From NCBI GenBank assembly GCA_031254445.1, contig JAIRUL010000207.1, forward strand, positions 1 through 9,847: 9,847 bases of DNA, written 5' to 3'. Positions within the stretch are counted from its first letter, which is position 1. Each line of letters begins with the position of its first letter. Made by a program: the position numbers and the translations under genes. The notes under the pieces are model-generated. The model did not search any database. It saw nothing but the letters and a program-made list of their open reading frames with translations, and had not been told where the DNA came from. Positions 1 through 6,405 of this stretch are shown piece by piece. The DNA comes from Chitinispirillales bacterium (lineage in GTDB: Bacteria; Fibrobacterota; Chitinivibrionia; Chitinivibrionales; Chitinispirillaceae).

Positions 1-144
1 CCAGCCGCTGATCTCGCCGGAGACCCAAACAAGGGTGTTGTGCTGTTCGAGGATTTTAGCGATGCCGGCGTTGATTTCGGCGACGGTGTAGGGGCGGTCG
101 GAGTCTTGGGGGGGGAGGAAGTCAAATGTGTTTTCGTCAATCAT
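1..144 (-). CDS. xseA: Exodeoxyribonuclease VII large subunit, N-terminal fragment (runs off the left edge)
   Basis: Only the first 48 codons are present, read from an ATG at 144-142. The peptide begins MIDENTFDFLPPQDSDRPYT and continues VAEINAGIAKILEQHNTLVW, then VSGEISGW. This is the typical start of the XseA OB-fold: a 'YTVxEIN..I..ILE' helix followed by the 'VWVSGEISG' strand. XseA binds single-stranded DNA and, with several XseB subunits, forms exonuclease VII, a cytoplasmic single-strand nuclease used in repair and recombination. The ATG overlaps the end of ymdB by 8 bases (137-144), which suggests translational coupling in one operon. An 8-base G run (108-115 on the plus strand) sits in codons 10-13. 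The frame reads correctly through it, so I see no frameshift. Catalytic and coiled-coil regions lie outside the window. Confidence 0.9.
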   Translation of the reverse strand, partial: MIDENTFDFLPPQDSDRPYTVAEINAGIAKILEQHNTLVWVSGEISGW

Positions 145-946
145 CCGAAAACTGCCCTTTAAATGTCACCCGCTCAAAGACCCGCGATATCGACACCGCT
201 TTACCGCTGTTATCGTCAACGTCGACAATAACCCCGTTAATCATCGCCCCCTCCTCGCTCGGCTCGAATCGCACGTATGTTTGCAGCAGATATTTTTTGA
301 TGACGCCCTCCGGCTTCATTCCTATAATCGACGACCCCGGGCCTGTCATCCCTGCGTCTGTTATGAATGCGGTGCCGCCGGGCAGTATTCGTTCATCGGC
401 GGTCTGTACGTGCGTGTGCGTGCCGATTACAGCGCTTGCAAGGCCGTCTACATAGAATGCTAGGGCAGCTTTTTCGCTTGACGCTTCGGCGTGAAAGTCT
501 ACTAGGATGATGGGCGTTTGTTCGCGCAGTTTCTTGATTTCCTCTAGCCCCATGCGGAACGGGCAGTCTAGCGACTCGTGCATGAATGTGCGCCCCATCA
601 GGTTGACTACCCCTATGTTCCGCCCGTCTTTAAGCGTAAAGATTGTCGATCCGTGGCCGAGGTTTTTGGGGGGGTAGTTCAGCGGGCGGAGGACTATCGG
701 TTCTTCCATGAACGAGTAGTCGTTATCCGCGACCGAGAAAGAGTGGTTTCCGCCGGTGATGACATTTAGCCCGTACTTGCGGAGCTTGCGGAAGAGGTTT
801 TTCGTCATGCCCCGCCCGCCGGAGACGTTTTCCCCGTTGCCGACGCAGGCGTCTATGCCGTTGGCGTCAATAATAGAGGGGAGGCGTTCCGCTAGAGCCC
901 GCCTCCCTACGTTTCCGAAGATGTCGCCGACAAAAAAGATTTTCAT
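137..946 (-). CDS. ymdB: YmdB-family metallophosphoesterase (TIGR00282 type, 2',3'-cAMP phosphodiesterase)
   Basis: A 269-residue protein, full length for the family (about 260-270). The dinuclear-metal motifs are all in place: GDIFG with Asp8, GNGENVSGG with Glu39 and Asn40, TGGNH with Asn67 and His68, DFHAE with His152, and GTHTHVQT with His177 and His179. In Bacillus subtilis the homologue is a cytoplasmic phosphodiesterase acting on 2',3'-cyclic nucleotides, is linked to biofilm and motility choices, and is encoded next to RNase Y. Here too it follows rny, only 5 bases after its stop. An AGGGA-type ribosome-binding site overlaps the rny stop, and the 3' end overlaps xseA by 8 bases, so the three genes are probably co-transcribed. 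The family assignment is firm. The physiological role in this organism is inference. Confidence 0.95.
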   Translation of the reverse strand: MKIFFVGDIFGNVGRRALAERLPSIIDANGIDACVGNGENVSGGRGMTKNLFRKLRKYGLNVITGGNHSFSVADNDYSFMEEPIVLRPLNYPPKNLGHGSTIFTLKDGRNIGVVNLMGRTFMHESLDCPFRMGLEEIKKLREQTPIILVDFHAEASSEKAALAFYVDGLASAVIGTHTHVQTADERILPGGTAFITDAGMTGPGSSIIGMKPEGVIKKYLLQTYVRFEPSEEGAMINGVIVDVDDNSGKAVSISRVFERVTFKGQFSDD

Positions 947-951
947 AATCC

Positions 952-2523
952 CTATTTCGCAAACTCGGTGAATCTCATCTCCCTAATGATAGTCACCTTA
1001 ATCTGGCCCGGATACTCCATCTCGTCCTGTATCTTCTGCGAGATTTGGCCGGCGAGTTCCTGCGCCTGCGCGTCGTTTATGACCTCCGGCTCGACCATCA
1101 CCCTTATCTCGCGGCCCGCTTGGATGACGTATGTCTTCTGGACGCCCCTGAACGAGTCCGCGATGTCTTCTAGGTTTGTTAGGCGGTTGACGTAGTTCGT
1201 GAGCGTTTCGCGCCGTACTCCAGGCCTTGTGCTTGAGATGGTGTCGGCGGCTTGGATGAGTATCGGGTACATCGAAATCGGCGGCACGTCTTCGTGGTGC
1301 GCGGCTATCGCGTTGCTGATGATTTCGTTTTCGCCGTTTTTGGAGGCGAGTTCCGCGCCGAGTTCCGAGTGCGTGCCCTCGGTTTCGCGGTCGATGGATT
1401 TGCCGATGTCGTGGAGCAGCCCGGCGCGGATGGCGACCTTGGGGTCTAAGCCGAGCTCCGAGGCCATTAGCCCCGCTAGGATCGCGACCTCTTTGCTGTG
1501 CTGCAAAACGTTTTGCCCGTAGGAGGTGCGGTACTTGAGGCGTCCGAGCATTTCTACGATTTTCGGGCGCAGCCCGTGCACGTCAAGCTCGAACATGACC
1601 TCCTCCGCGGCCTCTTTCATTATTTTTTCGAGTTCTTTCTCGCTCTTCTTGATGAGTTCCTCGATGCGCCCCGGGTGGATGCGCCCGTCTGTGATGAGCT
1701 TTTCGAGCGCGAGCCTCGCGATCTCGCGGCGGATGGGGTCGAAGCCGGAGAGGATCACCGCTTCCGGCGTGTCGTCTACGATAACGTCTATGCCCGTGGC
1801 CTCTTCGAACGAGCGGATGTTGCGCCCCTCGCGCCCGATGATGCGCCCCTTCATCTCGTCGTTGGGCAGGTGGACGACCGAGACGGTGGACTCCACGGTG
1901 GTGTCGGCGGCGCAGCGCTGGATTGATTGGATGATAATCTCCTTGGCCTCTTTTTCGGCGTCGGCTTTGGCCTGATCCTTTATGTCCTTTATCATCTGCG
2001 CGGCCTCGTAGCGCACCTGCCCCTCGAGGTTTTGCAGGAGCATCTTTCTGGCGTCTTCCTGCGTCATCTGCGAAATTTTTTCGAGCCTGTCGTTCTGCTG
2101 CGCGATTAGGCGCGTTAGCTCGTTGTCCTTTGTGCGCAGCGTCTTCTCCTTGGAGTTGAGGAAATTTTCGCGCGCGTTGAACTCAGACTCCCGCTTGTTA
2201 ATCAGTTCCTGCTGTTTTCTTACGTCTAGGTCGGCATCTTTGATGCGTTGCTGCTCTTGCCTGATTGTCTCGCGCGTCTTGGCGGCGTCTTTTTCGAACT
2301 CCGTTTTAGCTTTGAACCACTCGTCTTTTGCCTCGAGGATGGCGGTCTTTTTCTGTATCTCCGCCTCGTTTTTCGCCTCTTTGAGGATGCGCTCCGCCTC
2401 CCACTTGGCTTGCGCCTCCTGCTCGCGTTTGTACTTGCGGTCTACGGCGACGCGCCAGTAGAATCCGCCGATGAACGCCGCGCCGGCGGCGGCTAAGGCG
2501 ATGAATATAAAAACGGTTGACAT
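952..2523 (-). CDS. rny: Ribonuclease Y
   Basis: A 523-residue protein, the usual RNase Y length. The domain order is canonical. A single N-terminal membrane helix (about residues 3-23) is followed by a long charged coiled coil rich in Glu, Lys, Gln and Ala (about 28-200). Next come a KH RNA-binding domain with the GRIIGREGRN loop (227-236) and an HD domain with metal-ligand His342 and the His371-Asp372 pair of GLLHDIGK. A second histidine cluster, AAHHED, lies near 407-412. RNase Y is a membrane-tethered endoribonuclease that starts mRNA decay. The ATG at 2523 has GGAGG five bases upstream and begins directly at the membrane helix, so the start is secure. It leads the rny-ymdB-xseA group. 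The 229-base gap upstream probably holds its own promoter, although I could not identify a convincing one. Confidence 0.97.
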   Translation of the reverse strand: MSTVFIFIALAAAGAAFIGGFYWRVAVDRKYKREQEAQAKWEAERILKEAKNEAEIQKKTAILEAKDEWFKAKTEFEKDAAKTRETIRQEQQRIKDADLDVRKQQELINKRESEFNARENFLNSKEKTLRTKDNELTRLIAQQNDRLEKISQMTQEDARKMLLQNLEGQVRYEAAQMIKDIKDQAKADAEKEAKEIIIQSIQRCAADTTVESTVSVVHLPNDEMKGRIIGREGRNIRSFEEATGIDVIVDDTPEAVILSGFDPIRREIARLALEKLITDGRIHPGRIEELIKKSEKELEKIMKEAAEEVMFELDVHGLRPKIVEMLGRLKYRTSYGQNVLQHSKEVAILAGLMASELGLDPKVAIRAGLLHDIGKSIDRETEGTHSELGAELASKNGENEIISNAIAAHHEDVPPISMYPILIQAADTISSTRPGVRRETLTNYVNRLTNLEDIADSFRGVQKTYVIQAGREIRVMVEPEVINDAQAQELAGQISQKIQDEMEYPGQIKVTIIREMRFTEFAK

Positions 2524-2752
2524 CAGAACCTCCGTTCAGTAATGGTTGTATGTATATATGTACAATCCGGCGCGCGTAAATATCGCCGGAACATTTTCTG
2601 TTTAAGGTTTTGGGGGGAGAGGGCGGGTCGGAATGCCCGCGCGTAATCAATACAAACCACGGCGCGCGGCTCGTGCACAGAGGGCGTACATCGGGTTTAC
2701 GGTGTTTCGAAACGGTACTGCATAAACGGCGCAAAAATCTAATGCAAGGCAA
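2524..2752 (-). other. Non-coding gap between zapA and rny; possible small-RNA locus
   Basis: No credible protein gene fits these 229 bases. The minus strand contains several stems. CCGCGCG pairs with CGCGCGG across a 19-base loop near 2640-2675. GCGGG pairs with CCCGC near 2624-2641, competing in part with the first stem. GTTTCGAAAC (2704-2713) is a self-complementary 10-mer. CCGGCG pairs with CGCCGG at 2567-2589. No U-tract follows these stems. In many bacteria the 6S RNA gene lies directly downstream of zapA, and this gap has the right position and size, but I could not fold a convincing 6S rod with a central bubble. An AT-rich near-palindrome lies at 2546-2565, just upstream of the rny ribosome-binding site. 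Confidence 0.3.
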
Positions 2753-3085
2753 TCAATCGCCGACGGCCACTTTCTTCATGCCGCCGATTTTTTCTGTAAT
2801 CGATTTGATCTTCTCCTCATACGACCTGATCTTGTCCTCGCACTCGAGCGTCCTTCTCGCTTCGGCATCGTACTTGGCTTTGGTTTCAAACAGCTCCCCC
2901 GCGATGTTGAGCGCGGAGAGAACCGCCAATTTCATATCATCCCGCGAAGCGGTAAGCTCTTTTAGCTCCGCTATCTTGGAATTCACGTACTGGGCGACCT
3001 CCCGAGTAGTCTCGGCGTCGGCGCCGTCGCACCTGAGATTAAAATCCGTCCCAAAGATTGTTACCCGAACGACCTCAGAGCCCAT
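2753..3085 (-). CDS. zapA: Cell division protein ZapA (FtsZ-ring associated)
   Basis: A 110-residue protein, normal ZapA length. The N-terminal globular half starts VRVTIFGTDFNLRCDG, which matches the family pattern V.V.I.G..Y.L. It is followed by the characteristic EVAQYVNSKIAEL helix and the segment KLAVLSALNIAGELF. The C-terminal half is a coiled coil (about residues 66-105, rich in Lys, Glu and Ala). ZapA binds FtsZ in the cytoplasm and crosslinks protofilaments at the division ring. The upstream neighbour is a small coiled-coil protein resembling ZapB, 53 bases away, so the pair probably works together. A GGAGG lies 12 bases before the ATG, a rather long spacing, with a small GCCGC/GCGGC hairpin at 3104-3119 just ahead of it. 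Confidence 0.9.
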   Translation of the reverse strand: MGSEVVRVTIFGTDFNLRCDGADAETTREVAQYVNSKIAELKELTASRDDMKLAVLSALNIAGELFETKAKYDAEARRTLECEDKIRSYEEKIKSITEKIGGMKKVAVGD

Positions 3086-3138
3086 AAGCTCTCTCTTCCT
3101 CCAGCCGCACTAAGGCGGCGCTATGTAAAAGCGCGGTA

Positions 3139-3393
3139 CTACAGCGCCGAATTGAGTTTTGCAAGCATCCCCTTAACGCGCTCCGTAGCGGATGCCATCT
3201 TGCCGCGCTGAGCCGCATTCTCCGCCCTCAGCTCCTCAAGCTGCTTCTTAAGCTGCTCGTTCTCGCCCTTGAGCCCCGACATACCCTCCTCGGAACTCGC
3301 CTTGAGCTTGGCGTTCTCCGCTTTCAGTTCGCCGTTAGATTTGACAAGGGTACTGATTGTATCTTCTAATTCGGAAAAAGGATCCATTTCCAT
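3139..3393 (-). CDS. Small coiled-coil protein, ZapB-like
   Basis: An 84-residue protein, almost entirely a predicted coiled coil. After a short acidic start (MEMDPFSELEDTISTLVKSN) come heptad-like runs such as ELKAENAKLKASSEEGMSGL and GENEQLKKQLEELRAENAAQ. It has no catalytic motif and no membrane segment. Short coiled-coil proteins of the ZapB/TIGR02449 type often sit next to zapA, and ZapB binds ZapA in the layered division-ring scaffold. The neighbouring zapA, 53 bases downstream on the same strand, supports that role, but coiled coils give little sequence specificity. The first ATG (3393) has GGGAG nine bases upstream and is preferred over the in-frame ATG two codons later. This gene appears to begin a transcription unit after the repeat-bearing gap. 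Confidence 0.7.
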   Translation of the reverse strand: MEMDPFSELEDTISTLVKSNGELKAENAKLKASSEEGMSGLKGENEQLKKQLEELRAENAAQRGKMASATERVKGMLAKLNSAL

Positions 3394-3550
3394 TAACGCT
3401 TGCTCCCTTCATGAATTTATGTAAAATATATGTTAGCCGAACCCCCTTAAAAACAACTAATTTCAATGGGTTACGTGTGCTATCATAACAACCCGCATAA
3501 ACTGCGGGGTAACACTATCGCAATTCTAATATAATATACGGCGTGGGACA

Positions 3551-3751
3551 ATGGCAAAAAAAATAAAAAAAATGTCAAAATGGGATTGGGCGGAATATAT
3601 GGGGGGGTTAGGATTTCTTGAAGTCAAAGTCTTAAAATCAAATTCTTTAAAATCTTTTTCAGACGAAGCCTACGGCTTCATAACGTGTGGCGCAGAGCCG
3701 CCACACAAAGTCAACGTCAACGTCAAAGGCGGCGGGGTATCGGTGTTTTGA
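3551..3751 (+). CDS. Doubtful small ORF reading into the repeat
   Basis: This 66-codon frame would be the only plus-strand gene in the window. It begins MAKKIKKMSKWDWAEYMGGL, and the first 25 or so residues look protein-like: a basic start, then Trp and aromatic residues. From about residue 28 onward the sequence is simply the translation of the repeat arm (for example SFSDEAYGFITCG), ending in the loop between the two arms. A TATAAT box lies 16 bases before the ATG and a weak GGGA precedes it, but there is no clear -35 box or strong ribosome-binding site. I do not recognise the protein. It may be a remnant truncated by the repeat insertion, or chance. Confidence 0.2.
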   Translation: MAKKIKKMSKWDWAEYMGGLGFLEVKVLKSNSLKSFSDEAYGFITCGAEPPHKVNVNVKGGGVSVF

Positions 3752-3846
3752 TTTTGATTTTGACTTTGTGTGGCGGCTTTAGCCGCCACACGTTATGAAG
3801 CCGTAGGCTTCGTCTGAAAAAGATTTAAAAGATTTTGATTTTAAAA
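3631..3846. repeat. Large composite inverted repeat with nested hairpins (dispersed element)
   Basis: The left arm (3631-3714) and right arm (3760-3846) are imperfect reverse complements of each other. Each arm carries, in order from outside to centre, an AT-rich edge (AAATC/TTTTAAA words), CTTTTTCAGAC, the hairpin GAAGCC-TAC-GGCTTC (3665-3679 and 3797-3811), the spacer ATAAC, and a second hairpin. In the right arm the second hairpin is GTGTGGCGGC-TTTA-GCCGCCACAC (3768-3791), a perfect 10-base-pair stem. In the left arm it is GTGTGGCG/CGCCACAC (3685-3706) with a shorter, altered loop. Between the arms lie hexamer runs: GTCAAC-GTCAAC-GTCAAA on the left and TTTTGA repeated on the right. I saw no transposase and no obvious target duplication. 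The organisation recalls paired REP-type palindromes. Confidence 0.9.
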
Positions 3847-3882
3847 GATTTAAAAGATTTTGATTTTAAAAGATTTAAAAGA
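3821..3882. repeat. 25-base tandem repeat, about 2.5 copies, abutting the pheT stop codon
   Basis: The unit AGATTTAAAAGATTTTGATT plus TTAAA occurs twice without mismatch (3821-3845 and 3846-3870), followed by a 12-base partial third copy (3871-3882). The array ends two bases from the pheT stop codon (3885-3887) and overlaps the outer edge of the right arm of the inverted repeat. A single degenerate copy in reverse orientation is visible at the outer edge of the left arm (about 3631-3655). Confidence 0.92.
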
Positions 3883-3884
3883 AT

Positions 3885-6362
3885 TTACTTTCTCAGTGTA
3901 GCCCCATGCTTTTTCTCCATCGACGACACGATCTTCCCGCACGCTTCAGCCACATCCTCGTCGGCTAAAGTTTTTTCGGGTGACCTGAATTCTACGGAGA
4001 ACGTCACGCTTTTCGTCCCGGCCCCTAGTTTTTCGCCTCGATAGACGTCGAACGGGCGGACGGATTTGATTAGCGGGGAGGCGGATTCTATCTCCTTTTT
4101 GGCATCGGCGCTGGAGAGCGTTTCCGGCATGACGAAGCTGAAGTCCCTCTCCAATGCCGGAAATTTGGGCAGCGGTGAATACACTGGCAGCGGCTTGGGC
4201 GCCGACAGCCATTCGGTCAGCTCCAATTCGGCGTAAAAGACCGTGCTTTTGATTCCAAAAGCTTTGCAGGTTTGATCCGACACGCGGCCCATCGTCCCGC
4301 GGATATTCGCGGCGTTGACGCTATCATTTCCGCCGCCGCCTTGATTGCGGCCACCATCCCTGCCGCCATCCTTTCCCCCGCGCTTGACGGTTACCCTCGC
4401 TCGCTCCGCCCCGTAGAGCGGCCCGCCGGCGCCGGTTTCCATCCGCTCGACAATAGGCGCCGGCAAGCCGCAGTTCGCGGCGAAAGCCTCTATAATGCCC
4501 TTCAGCACAAAGAAGTCATTCGGCAGCCCGGCGTTTCCCCACGATTTCGGAAAACAGCCGCCCTCGACGATTATAGCCAAAATATCCCTCTCCTTGGCCA
4601 GCCCTGTTTTGTTGTCGGGCGTGAACACCTTGCCGATTTCGAAGAGCCTATTGTTCTGATTTTTCCGGTTCAGGTTGTAAGCCACCGCGTCCAAAAGGGA
4701 CGCGGCCATTGACGTCCGCATCTCCGCCATGTCGGGGTTCAGCGGGTTCAGGATTTTTACAGGTTCCGCGTCCGGCGTTAGGAGCTTTCGCCTTGCCTCC
4801 GAGACCATGCTGTTCGTCATCACCTCGTTCAGCCCGAAGTAGCAGAGCGCGCGCCTCGCCATGTCGCGGTTTTTCTCTGCGGTCGGCGGCTGCCTTACGA
4901 GCCTAACGCCCACGCTCTCGGCGGCGGGGATGTTGTCGTAGCCGTGCTGCCGCCCGACTTCCTCGATGAGGTCGATCTCCTCGGAGATGTCGTGGCGGAA
5001 GTGGGGCACCGTGCACGACAGGAGGCCGGCGGGCTGCTTTGAGCACTTTATTCCGAGAGAGCTAAGAGAAAAGATTATGTTCTCGGCGGGGAACTCTAGC
5101 CCCAAAACCTTTTCGGCGCGCGACGGGCGCAGCGTTATCACCTTGTCGGGCAGCGGGTTTGGGTTGGTGTCGATGGCGCCGCTGACCACGCTTCCGCCGG
5201 CGAGTTCCCGCGCGAGTTCCGCCGCGGTGTCTAACGCGTCGAAAAGCCCCTGCGCGGGGTCAACCCCGCGTTCGAAGCGGTAGGACGAGTCTGTGGAGAG
5301 CCCGAGGCGCTTCGAGGTCTTGCGGACGCCGCCCTGCTCGAAGAAAGCGCACTCGAAGAAGACGTCTTTCGTCGAATCCTTGATCTCCGACCCCGCGCCG
5401 CCCATAACGCCGGCCAGCGCCACCGCGCGCTTACCGTCGCAGATAAGCAGGTCGTCGCCGGCCAGCTTGCGCTCCGCGCCGTCGAGCGTGGCAAAGCAAT
5501 CGATGCCCATCTTCGCGGCGGTTTTTACGATGATCTTCTTACCCTCTATAGTATTGTAGTCGAACGCATGCATCGGCTGGCCGTATTGGACGAGGATGTA
5601 GTTGGTTATGTCGACCACGTTGTTGATTGGCCGCAGCCCCGCGAGCGTCAGCCGCCTGCGCATCCACTCCGGCGACGGGCCTATGGTGACGTTGCGCACG
5701 AGCCGCCCCATGTAGCGCGGGCAACGGCTTTTGTCCTCCACCTCTACCGATATGGCCTCGGCTATGGCCGCGCCGCCTTGCTCCGGCGGCCTCTTCGCCG
5801 TGTTTTTCAGCGGCACGCCGAAGCGGGAGCTGACCTCCCGCGCCACGCCTATTACGCTAAGGCAGTCGCCGCGGTTGGGGGTGATCTCTATCTCGATGAC
5901 CGCGTCGTATGGGATGTAATCGGAGAGCGGCGCGCCCAAAGCGTAATCGCTAGGCAGCGGCATTATCCCGCCGTGGTTGTCCGAGATCCCCAGTTCTTTC
6001 TCCGAACATAGCATCCCAAAGGACTCCAACCCGCGGATCTTCGCCTTGCCGATTTTGAAATCCTTAGAAAGCTCCGTGCCGACCGTGGCCAGCGCCACCG
6101 TCATCCCCTCCGCGACGTTCGGCGCGCCGCAGACTACTTGAAGAGGCTCGCCCAGGCCGGCGTCAACCTTGCAGAGCGAGAGCTTGTCGGCGTTTGGGTG
6201 GGGGAGCCGCGACACGACGCGGGCGACCTTGACCCCCTGCGGAATGGAAATCTCCGTAACGGACGCCACCTCGATGCCGGCGCTAGCCAGCGCGTCGGCG
6301 ACTTGATTGGCCGGGGCGGAGATGTCGACGAAGTCTTTTAGCCAGCTGTAGACGATTTTCAT
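3885..6362 (-). CDS. pheT: Phenylalanyl-tRNA synthetase beta subunit
   Basis: An 825-residue protein, typical bacterial PheT size. It starts MKIVYSWLKDFVDISAPANQ. The EMAP-II-like tRNA-binding domain spans about residues 44-150 (HPNADKLSLCKVDAG, VCGAPNVAEG, KIRGLESFGMLCSEKELG). It is followed by B3/4 (about 210-385), which in this family edits Tyr-tRNAPhe, and B5 (about 405-475, ending in the DLIEEVGRQHGYDNIP helix). A catalytic-like core and the C-terminal ferredoxin-fold anticodon-binding domain (about 730-825, from PLPKFPALERDFSFVMPE) come next. With PheS it forms the cytoplasmic heterotetramer that charges tRNAPhe. It starts 43 bases after pheS with only a weak AGG upstream. A Gly/Asp/Asn-rich insertion lies near residues 661-682. 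The gene ends at a tandem repeat. Confidence 0.97.
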   Translation of the reverse strand: MKIVYSWLKDFVDISAPANQVADALASAGIEVASVTEISIPQGVKVARVVSRLPHPNADKLSLCKVDAGLGEPLQVVCGAPNVAEGMTVALATVGTELSKDFKIGKAKIRGLESFGMLCSEKELGISDNHGGIMPLPSDYALGAPLSDYIPYDAVIEIEITPNRGDCLSVIGVAREVSSRFGVPLKNTAKRPPEQGGAAIAEAISVEVEDKSRCPRYMGRLVRNVTIGPSPEWMRRRLTLAGLRPINNVVDITNYILVQYGQPMHAFDYNTIEGKKIIVKTAAKMGIDCFATLDGAERKLAGDDLLICDGKRAVALAGVMGGAGSEIKDSTKDVFFECAFFEQGGVRKTSKRLGLSTDSSYRFERGVDPAQGLFDALDTAAELARELAGGSVVSGAIDTNPNPLPDKVITLRPSRAEKVLGLEFPAENIIFSLSSLGIKCSKQPAGLLSCTVPHFRHDISEEIDLIEEVGRQHGYDNIPAAESVGVRLVRQPPTAEKNRDMARRALCYFGLNEVMTNSMVSEARRKLLTPDAEPVKILNPLNPDMAEMRTSMAASLLDAVAYNLNRKNQNNRLFEIGKVFTPDNKTGLAKERDILAIIVEGGCFPKSWGNAGLPNDFFVLKGIIEAFAANCGLPAPIVERMETGAGGPLYGAERARVTVKRGGKDGGRDGGRNQGGGGNDSVNAANIRGTMGRVSDQTCKAFGIKSTVFYAELELTEWLSAPKPLPVYSPLPKFPALERDFSFVMPETLSSADAKKEIESASPLIKSVRPFDVYRGEKLGAGTKSVTFSVEFRSPEKTLADEDVAEACGKIVSSMEKKHGATLRK

Positions 6363-6405
6363 TTTGTGCGCCTAAGTTATATTGGTTAATGATGAACTTT
6401 GCCTT

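Larger units (their letters stand above)
3394..3884. other. 491-base intergenic region between pheT and the zapB-like gene
   Basis: Bases 3394-3470 should contain the promoter of the zapB-like/zapA unit. A weak minus-strand candidate is TATATT (plus-strand 3425-3430) with TTTTTA 17 bases upstream (3448-3453). A small hairpin, CCCGC/GCGGG, lies at 3492-3508. A plus-strand TATAAT lies at 3530-3535 just before a doubtful small ORF, with no good -35 box. From about 3631 to 3882 the region is filled by a composite inverted and tandem repeat, described separately. I see no U-tracted terminator for pheT. The strong repeat hairpins may serve as its 3' end instead. Confidence 0.6.

Noticed and set aside
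108..115. Frameshift in xseA at the eight-base G run
   Set aside because: With eight bases the frame reads from the ATG straight into the conserved YTVAEIN segment, so the gene is intact as far as visible.
2306..2752. A 148-codon minus-strand frame covering the zapA-rny gap and the start of rny
   Set aside because: It overlaps rny in another frame, is rich in Arg and Pro as expected of an out-of-frame read, has no family resemblance, and its first half is ordinary non-coding sequence.
3768..3811. Intrinsic terminator of pheT formed by the repeat hairpins
   Set aside because: The stems are strong, but no U-run follows either of them on the minus strand, so they do not meet the intrinsic terminator pattern. 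They may still stabilise a 3' end.
3631..3882. CRISPR array
   Set aside because: The repeats are contiguous tandem copies and inverted arms without regular unique spacers, and no cas genes are present.
4272..4712. A 146-codon plus-strand frame and other long frames opposite pheT, rny, pheS and infC
   Set aside because: They lie antisense to well-supported housekeeping genes and show no motif or ribosome-binding site. They are by-products of GC-rich coding sequence.
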